A DNA stretch of 10,787 nt, taken from assembly GCA_036568605.1 (NCBI GenBank), contig DATCSE010000335.1, positions 1 through 10,787 of the forward strand, in the 5' to 3' direction. The stretch is from DATCSE01 sp036568605. Its GTDB lineage: Bacteria > Pseudomonadota > Gammaproteobacteria > Burkholderiales > Burkholderiaceae_C. The notes under the pieces were generated by a model that saw only the letters and a list, made by a program, of their open reading frames with translations, searched no databases and was not told the origin of the DNA. Position numbers and translations under genes: made by a program. How positions within the stretch are numbered: the first letter of the stretch is position 1; each line of letters opens with the position of its first letter. Of this stretch, positions 6,687-10,787 are shown piece after piece.

Positions 6687-7937
6687 ATGCAGACCCACCT
6701 CGCCGCCCAATTCAAAGGCACGCCCGAAGGCGACGAAGCCGAGGCGATCCTGCGCAAATGCGTGCACTGCGGTTTCTGCACCGCGACCTGCCCGACCTAC
6801 CAGCTGCTCGGCGACGAGCTCGACGGCCCGCGCGGCCGCATCTACCTGATCAAGCAGCTGCTCGAGGGCGCGGAGGTCACGCGCAGCACGCAGCTGCACC
6901 TGGACCGCTGCCTGACCTGCCGCAACTGCGAGAGCACCTGCCCGTCGGGCGTGCAGTACGGGCGGCTGGTCGAGATCGGCCGCAACATCGTCGACGACAA
7001 GGTCGAGCGCCCGCGCGGCGAGCGCACCGTGCGCTGGATGCTCAAGGAGGGCCTGACCTCGCCGCTGTTCTCGCCGGCGCTGAAGCTCGGCCAGGGCGTG
7101 CGTCCGCTGCTGCCGGGCGCGTTGCGCAGCAAGGTGCCGCCGCGAGCTTCGGGTGATGCCGGCGTCCGCGCGCACCGCTGGCCCACCCGCGAGCACCCGC
7201 GCAAGGTGCTGATGCTGCTGGGCTGCGTGCAGCCGGCGCTGGCGCCGAACATCAACAGCGCGACGGCGCGCGTGCTCGATGCGGCCGGCATCCAGGCGCT
7301 GGTGGCCGACGAGGCCGGCTGCTGCGGCGCGATCCGCACGCACCTGAACGACCACGAGGGCGGCCTGGCCGACATGCGCCGCAACATCGACGCCTGGTGG
7401 CCGCTGGTCTCGCAAGGCACGGTCGAGGCAATCGTGATGAACGCGTCGGGCTGCGGCGTGATGGTCAAGGAGTACGCGCACGCGCTGCGGCTCGATCCGG
7501 CCTACGCCGACAAGGCCCGGCGCATCGGCGAGCTGACCCGCGACCTCAGCGAGCTGCTGCCCGAGCTGGTGCCGCAGCTCAAGCCCAAGCTGCGGCTGCG
7601 CACCGTGCCGATCCGGCTCGCGTTCCATCCGCCGTGCACGCTGCAACACGGCCAGCAGCTGCGCGGCGGCGTCGAGACGCATCTGGCCGCGCTGGGCTTC
7701 GACGTGAAGCTCGCGCCCAGCGAAAGCCACTTGTGCTGCGGTTCGGCCGGCACGTACTCGGTGCTGCAACCCGAGCTCGCCTACAGGCTGCGGGACCGCA
7801 AGCTCGAGAACCTCGCGCCACTCGAAGCGCAGGCGATCGTCTCGGCCAACATCGGCTGCATCCAGCACCTGCAGACCGGCACCGCGACGCCGGTGCGCCA
7901 CTGGGTCGAGGTGCTGGACGAGGCGCTGGCTGACTGA
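6687..7937 (+). CDS. glcF: Glycolate oxidase iron-sulfur subunit GlcF
   Basis: This 416-residue protein is the electron-transfer subunit that takes electrons from GlcD/GlcE flavins towards the quinone pool. Two ferredoxin-type [4Fe-4S] motifs are complete: C25-x2-C28-x2-C31-x3-C35-P and C75-x2-C78-x2-C81-x3-C85-P. Two CCG domains follow. The first has LLGCVQPALAP and DEAGCCGAI; the second has AFHPPCTLQHGQQL, SHLCCGSAGTYSVLQ and NIGCIQHL. These resemble the cysteine-rich domains of heterodisulfide reductase and LutA/GlpC proteins. Length agrees with E. coli GlcF (about 407). No transmembrane segment is evident, so membrane association would be peripheral. The gene starts 19 bases after the glcE stop; an AGAAGGA at 6666-6672 is rather distant, with a weaker TAGG at 6678-6681 nearer. 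It converges on the VOC gene 2 bases downstream. Confidence 0.95.
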   Translation: MQTHLAAQFKGTPEGDEAEAILRKCVHCGFCTATCPTYQLLGDELDGPRGRIYLIKQLLEGAEVTRSTQLHLDRCLTCRNCESTCPSGVQYGRLVEIGRNIVDDKVERPRGERTVRWMLKEGLTSPLFSPALKLGQGVRPLLPGALRSKVPPRASGDAGVRAHRWPTREHPRKVLMLLGCVQPALAPNINSATARVLDAAGIQALVADEAGCCGAIRTHLNDHEGGLADMRRNIDAWWPLVSQGTVEAIVMNASGCGVMVKEYAHALRLDPAYADKARRIGELTRDLSELLPELVPQLKPKLRLRTVPIRLAFHPPCTLQHGQQLRGGVETHLAALGFDVKLAPSESHLCCGSAGTYSVLQPELAYRLRDRKLENLAPLEAQAIVSANIGCIQHLQTGTATPVRHWVEVLDEALAD

Positions 7938-7939
7938 CG

Positions 7940-8410
7940 TTAGACAGCGTCGCCCGGCCGCAGCGACCGCGGCTGGATCAGGTCCCACAGGTTGCCGTAC
8001 AGGTCCTCGAACACCGCGACCGTGCCGTAAGGTTCGTCGCGCGGCTCGCGCACGAAGCGGACGCCGCGTGCCTGGTAGGCGCGGTGGTCGCGCGCGAGGT
8101 CATCGGTGTGCAGGAACAGGAACACGCGGCCGCCGGTCTGGTTGCCGATGCGGCTCGCCTGCTCGGCATTCGACGCTCTCGCCAGCAGCAGCCGCGATTC
8201 CGTCGCGCCCGGTGGCGCGACGACGACCCAGCGCTTGTCCTGCGCCGGAATGGAGATGTCTTCGATCAGCGTGAAGCCCAGCGTGCCGACGTAGAACGCG
8301 AGCGCCTCGTCGTAGTCGCGCACGAGCAGCGAGACGAGCGCGAGCGATTGCCGGGCGCGCGTCGGAACGGCGTCTTCGCCGTGCGGTCCACGCTCGAACG
8401 TCGGGTTCAC
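7940..8410 (-). CDS. VOC family protein (glyoxalase/bleomycin-resistance fold)
   Basis: I place the start at GTG 8410, which overlaps the upstream LOG-like gene's stop as GTGA, giving 156 residues; the open frame continues further upstream only as a shadow of that gene. The protein has one VOC unit pair: SLALVSLLVRDYDEALAFYVGTLGF (22-46) for the first beta-alpha-beta repeat and GRVFLFLHTDDLARDHRAY (94-112) with GVRFV and VFEDLYGNLWDLIQP (133-147) for the second. These are standard VOC landmarks. At the usual metal-ligand positions I read Leu25, Phe97 and Asp144 instead of His, His and Glu, so it may not be a classical metal-dependent glyoxalase or dioxygenase. The substrate cannot be inferred. 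It is the last gene of the minus-strand operon. Residues 1-20 are not part of the fold and may be a coupling-derived leader. Confidence 0.82.
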   Translation of the reverse strand: MNPTFERGPHGEDAVPTRARQSLALVSLLVRDYDEALAFYVGTLGFTLIEDISIPAQDKRWVVVAPPGATESRLLLARASNAEQASRIGNQTGGRVFLFLHTDDLARDHRAYQARGVRFVREPRDEPYGTVAVFEDLYGNLWDLIQPRSLRPGDAV

Positions 8411-8940
8411 GACCGATTCGGCTCGACCAGACCGAGCGACCGGAGTTGGGCCTCCAGCTGCGCTGCCGAGCTCCACGGCAGCAACGGCGAGTTCCGTCGC
8501 TCGTCGGGCGGGTTGTCGGGCAAACCCTCGGACCATCCGCCGCAGCCCACCAGCGGCAGCAGCGGACGATGGTGCAGCCACGCGAGGCAGACCTCCGAGA
8601 TCGTGCCGGCACGGCCGCCGATCACGATGCACGCGTCTCCGGCGAGCGCCATCAGCAGGTTGCGTGCGTCGCCGATGCCGCTCGGGATCACGACCGTCGC
8701 GGGCCAGTCGGCCGGGGGCATCTCGCCGGCCGGGATGATGCTGACCACCAGCCCGCCGGCGCCGGTCGCGCGCTCGGCCACAACGCGCGTCGCCGGGCTG
8801 CCGCAGCCGCTGATCAGCGTGATGCCCAGGCGCGCGAGCAACTCGCCCGCTTCGCCGGCGAGTTCGTACGCGCGCGAGCCGGGTTCGGCGCTGCCCAGCA
8901 CGCAGACCTGCGGGCGGCGAACCGCGGTGGCAACGGTCAT
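8407..8940 (-). CDS. TIGR00725/LOG-like Rossmann-fold nucleotide-binding protein
   Basis: This 177-residue protein has the SLOG-type Rossmann layout. An opening strand VCVLGSAEPGS (12-22) is followed by TLISGCGSP (41-49), a conserved SGIGDARNLLMALAGDACIVIGG (87-109) and the loop VIGGRAGTISE (106-116). It then has PLLPLVGCGGWSEGLPDN (126-143). The ARN and Gly-Gly-x-x-Gly-Thr-x-x-Glu elements and the later GGW fit the TIGR00725 group better than true LOG cytokinin-activating phosphoribohydrolases, which carry PGGxGTxxE; here Ile replaces the Pro. The family probably binds a nucleotide or nucleoside phosphate; its reaction is not established. ATG 8940 is supported by an AGGAGAT Shine-Dalgarno just upstream. 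The stop overlaps the VOC gene by 4 bases, so the two are probably co-translated. Confidence 0.8.
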   Translation of the reverse strand: MTVATAVRRPQVCVLGSAEPGSRAYELAGEAGELLARLGITLISGCGSPATRVVAERATGAGGLVVSIIPAGEMPPADWPATVVIPSGIGDARNLLMALAGDACIVIGGRAGTISEVCLAWLHHRPLLPLVGCGGWSEGLPDNPPDERRNSPLLPWSSAAQLEAQLRSLGLVEPNRS

Positions 8941-8944
8941 CGTG

Positions 8945-8951
8945 ATCTCCT
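8945..8951 (-). promoter_or_regulatory. Shine-Dalgarno of the LOG-like gene
   Basis: On the minus strand, AGGAGAT lies 4 bases before the ATG ending at 8938-8940. It sits in the 25-base gap after the SDR stop codon and supports ATG 8940 as the start. Confidence 0.7.
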
Positions 8952-8965
8952 GTCGTCGAGTGCCG

Positions 8966-9712
8966 TCAGATGCACCGCCCGCCGTCCACTTCCATCGCGA
9001 CGCCGGTGATCATCGACGCCTCGTCGCTGCACAGGAAGCAGGCCGCGTTGCCCAGGTCCTCCGGCGTCGAGAAGCGGCCGATCGGGATCGTCGACAGGAA
9101 CTTCGCGCGCATCTCGGGCGTGTCCTCGCCCATGAAGGTCTTCAGCAGCGGCGTCTCGCCGGCGACCGGGTTCAGCGCGACGACGCGGATGCCGAACGGC
9201 GCAAGCTCGACGGCCATCGAGCGCGTCGCGGTGATGACCCAGCCCTTGCTCGCGTTGTACCAGGCCAGGCGCGGCCGCGGGCTGACGCCGGCGGTGCTCG
9301 CGATGTTCAGGATCACGCCGCCCTTGGCCGCCTTGAAGCGCGGCACGACCTGCGTCGCGGCGAGGTAGATCGCCTTGATGTTGACCGCGACGATGCGGTC
9401 GAAGTCGGCCTCGGGCAGGTCCTCGAGCGGCTGCGGCGCGTGCCCGACGCCGGCGTTGTTGACAAGGATGTGCAGGCCGCCGAAGTGGTCCTGCGCGGCA
9501 TCGAGCATGCGCGTGACGTCGGCGCTGTTGGCGACGTCGACGGCAAGCGCACGCGCATGCGAACCGAGCGCCGCGGCGACGCGCTCGCCGTTGCCGGCAT
9601 CGCGGTCCGCGATCAGCACCTTCGCGCCTTCGGCGACGAACTTCTTCGCGATGCCTTCGCCGAAACCGGAGCCGCCGCCGGTGACGATCGCGACCTTGCC
9701 TTCGAGTCTCAT
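8966..9712 (-). CDS. Classical SDR family NAD(H)-dependent oxidoreductase
   Basis: This 248-residue protein is a complete classical short-chain dehydrogenase/reductase. The cofactor loop is TGGGSGFG (11-18). Asp36, at the end of the second strand (LIAD), favours NAD(H) over NADP(H). NNAG (85-88) stabilises the sheet. The catalytic tetrad is Asn111, Ser139, Tyr152 and Lys156 (in YNASK). The segment after strand 6 reads NPVAGETPLL rather than the common NPG, a variant I recall from a Burkholderiales SDR subgroup annotated as 3-oxoacyl-ACP reductase or glucose dehydrogenase-like. Residues 236-246 (TGVAMEVDGGR) form the usual C-terminus. The substrate is uncertain; a secondary alcohol or hydroxyacyl compound is plausible. 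ATG 9712 is set by an AGAAGGAG site about 8 bases upstream, and the adjacent aldehyde dehydrogenase suggests a consecutive oxidation. Confidence 0.9.
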   Translation of the reverse strand: MRLEGKVAIVTGGGSGFGEGIAKKFVAEGAKVLIADRDAGNGERVAAALGSHARALAVDVANSADVTRMLDAAQDHFGGLHILVNNAGVGHAPQPLEDLPEADFDRIVAVNIKAIYLAATQVVPRFKAAKGGVILNIASTAGVSPRPRLAWYNASKGWVITATRSMAVELAPFGIRVVALNPVAGETPLLKTFMGEDTPEMRAKFLSTIPIGRFSTPEDLGNAACFLCSDEASMITGVAMEVDGGRCI

Positions 9713-9720
9713 GTGGGTCG

Positions 9721-9730
9721 TCTCCTTCTT
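9721..9730 (-). promoter_or_regulatory. Shine-Dalgarno of the SDR gene
   Basis: On the minus strand, AAGAAGGAGA lies 8 bases before ATG 9712, in the 20-base gap after the aldehyde dehydrogenase stop. It is the strongest ribosome site on the minus strand and supports the SDR start. There is no room for a separate promoter, so the SDR is probably transcribed with the aldehyde dehydrogenase. Confidence 0.75.
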
Positions 9731-9732
9731 GT

Positions 9733-10787
9733 TCAACCGTGGTGGATCGCAATGGTCTTCAGTGCCGAGAACCCGTACAGCGCCTCGAAGCCTTTCTCGC
9801 GCCCATGCCCCGAGAGCTTGACGCCGCCGAACGGCAGCTCGACGCCGCCGCCGGCGCCATAGTTGTTGATGAACACCTGGCCGCACTTCAGCTTGTGCGC
9901 GAGGCGCAGCGCGCGGCTGCCGTCGCGCGTCCAGACACCGGCGACCAGGCCGTACGGCGTGCCGTTGCCAACCTTCACTGCCTCGGCTTCGCCGTCGAAC
10001 GGGATCAGTACCTGCACCGGCCCGAAGATCTCCTGCTGCGCGAGCGCGTGATCGCCCGGCACCTCGTCCAGCAAGGTGGCGCGCACGTAATGGCCGCCGC
10101 GCGGCAGCCCCGCCGGCAGGTCGGCCTGCGCGGCGATGCGCAGCCCGCCGTCGCGCGCGAGCCCGAGGAAATGTTCGACGATGGACTGCTGGCGTGCGCT
10201 GATCACCGGCCCCATGTCCAGGTCGTCGTTCGCCGGCCCGATGCGCAGTGCGCGGTAGCGCTCGGCCATGCGCTCGCGCACCGCCGCGTAGACCGGCCGC
10301 TCGATCAGGATGCGCGATGCCGCCGAGCAGGTCTGTCCGGCGTTCTGCAGGCCGGCGTTGACGAGGAACGGCAGCGCGGCGTCCAGGTCCGCATCGGCGA
10401 ACACGATCTGCGGGCTCTTGCCGCCGAGCTCCAACGTGACCGGCACTGCGTTCTTCGATGCCGCGGCCTGCACCAGCGCGCCGGTTGCGACCGAACCGGT
10501 GAACGACAGGTGCTGCACGCCCGGGTGCGCCGCGAGCGCCGCGCCGGCCTCTTCGCCCAGCCCCGGCACGACGTTCAGCGCGCCCGCGGGCAGCCCGGCC
10601 TCCTGCGCGATGCGGGCAAACGCGAGCACGGTGAGGCACGCCTCCTCGGCCGGCTTCAGCACGCAGGCATTGCCCATCGCCAGCGCCGCACCCACGCTGC
10701 GCCCGACGATCTGCATCGGGTAGTTCCACGGCACGATGTGGCCGGTCACGCCGTGCGGCTCGCGCACCGTCAGCGCGGTGTAGCCGG
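9733..10787 (-). CDS. NAD(P)-dependent aldehyde dehydrogenase, 5' end outside the window
   Basis: The visible 350 residues are the C-terminal part of an aldehyde dehydrogenase of about 490, so roughly 130-140 N-terminal residues lie beyond base 10787. The frame is open to the edge; a GTG at 10767 is internal and not a start. All catalytic landmarks are present, numbered from the edge: PWNYP with Asn21, VLKPAE with Lys44, SFTGSVATG (94-102) in the NAD-binding region, general base Glu119 in LELGGKSP, nucleophile Cys153 in NAGQTCSA, and EIFGPV (251-256). The C-terminus GYGAGGG-like loop and LPFGGVKLSGHGREKG are typical. It oxidises an aldehyde to the acid. The family resembles betaine- or gamma-aminobutyraldehyde-type ALDHs, but the substrate is not determinable. 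The visible order suggests it is upstream of, and co-transcribed with, the SDR. Confidence 0.93.
   Translation of the reverse strand, partial: GYTALTVREPHGVTGHIVPWNYPMQIVGRSVGAALAMGNACVLKPAEEACLTVLAFARIAQEAGLPAGALNVVPGLGEEAGAALAAHPGVQHLSFTGSVATGALVQAAASKNAVPVTLELGGKSPQIVFADADLDAALPFLVNAGLQNAGQTCSAASRILIERPVYAAVRERMAERYRALRIGPANDDLDMGPVISARQQSIVEHFLGLARDGGLRIAAQADLPAGLPRGGHYVRATLLDEVPGDHALAQQEIFGPVQVLIPFDGEAEAVKVGNGTPYGLVAGVWTRDGSRALRLAHKLKCGQVFINNYGAGGGVELPFGGVKLSGHGREKGFEALYGFSALKTIAIHHG

Noticed and set aside
8411..8632. Longer upstream start for the VOC gene
   Set aside because: The added 74 residues lie wholly inside the LOG-like coding sequence and have no VOC character; GTG 8410 overlapping its stop explains the gene.

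Overview
The window is about 70% GC and its predicted proteins read as Burkholderiales (Betaproteobacteria). The best taxonomic markers are a PhaM-type polyhydroxyalkanoate (PHA) granule regulator, a FIST-domain protein placed directly before glycolate oxidase genes, and tightly packed operons with 1-4 base overlaps. The genus cannot be fixed from sequence reading alone. Coding density is very high, no intergenic stretch exceeds about 110 bases, and I see no RNA gene, insertion sequence, CRISPR array or origin.

Layout, plus strand. (1) 2-244: C-terminal end of a fumarylacetoacetate hydrolase (FAH) family protein. (2) 351-1891: a membrane-anchored retropepsin-like aspartic protease, overlapped (ATGA) by a secreted TraB/GumN-family protein. 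(3) 1970-2638: PhaM-like protein with its own strong Shine-Dalgarno. (4) 2695-7937: FIST-domain protein, then glcD, glcE and glcF. FIST/glcD overlap by 4 bases, glcD/glcE by 1 base, and glcF follows 19 bases after glcE. GlcDEF is the membrane-associated FAD/iron-sulfur complex that oxidises glycolate (and often D-lactate) to the 2-oxoacid and passes electrons to the respiratory chain.

Layout, minus strand, read from the right edge: a partial NAD(P)-dependent aldehyde dehydrogenase (10787-9733), a classical SDR oxidoreductase (9712-8966), a TIGR00725/LOG-like Rossmann protein (8940-8407) and a VOC-family protein (8410-7940). Gaps are 20 bases, 25 bases and a 4-base overlap, so this looks like one operon whose promoter lies beyond the window. 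It converges on glcF with only 2 bases between the stop codons.

This is mostly a core-metabolism region and I do not see a clear new defence or mobile system. The most worthwhile leads are the translational coupling of an output-less FIST sensor protein to glycolate oxidase next to a PHA-granule regulator, the two-gene envelope peptidase-like pair, and the small LOG-like/VOC pair in which both proteins depart from the canonical motifs of their families.
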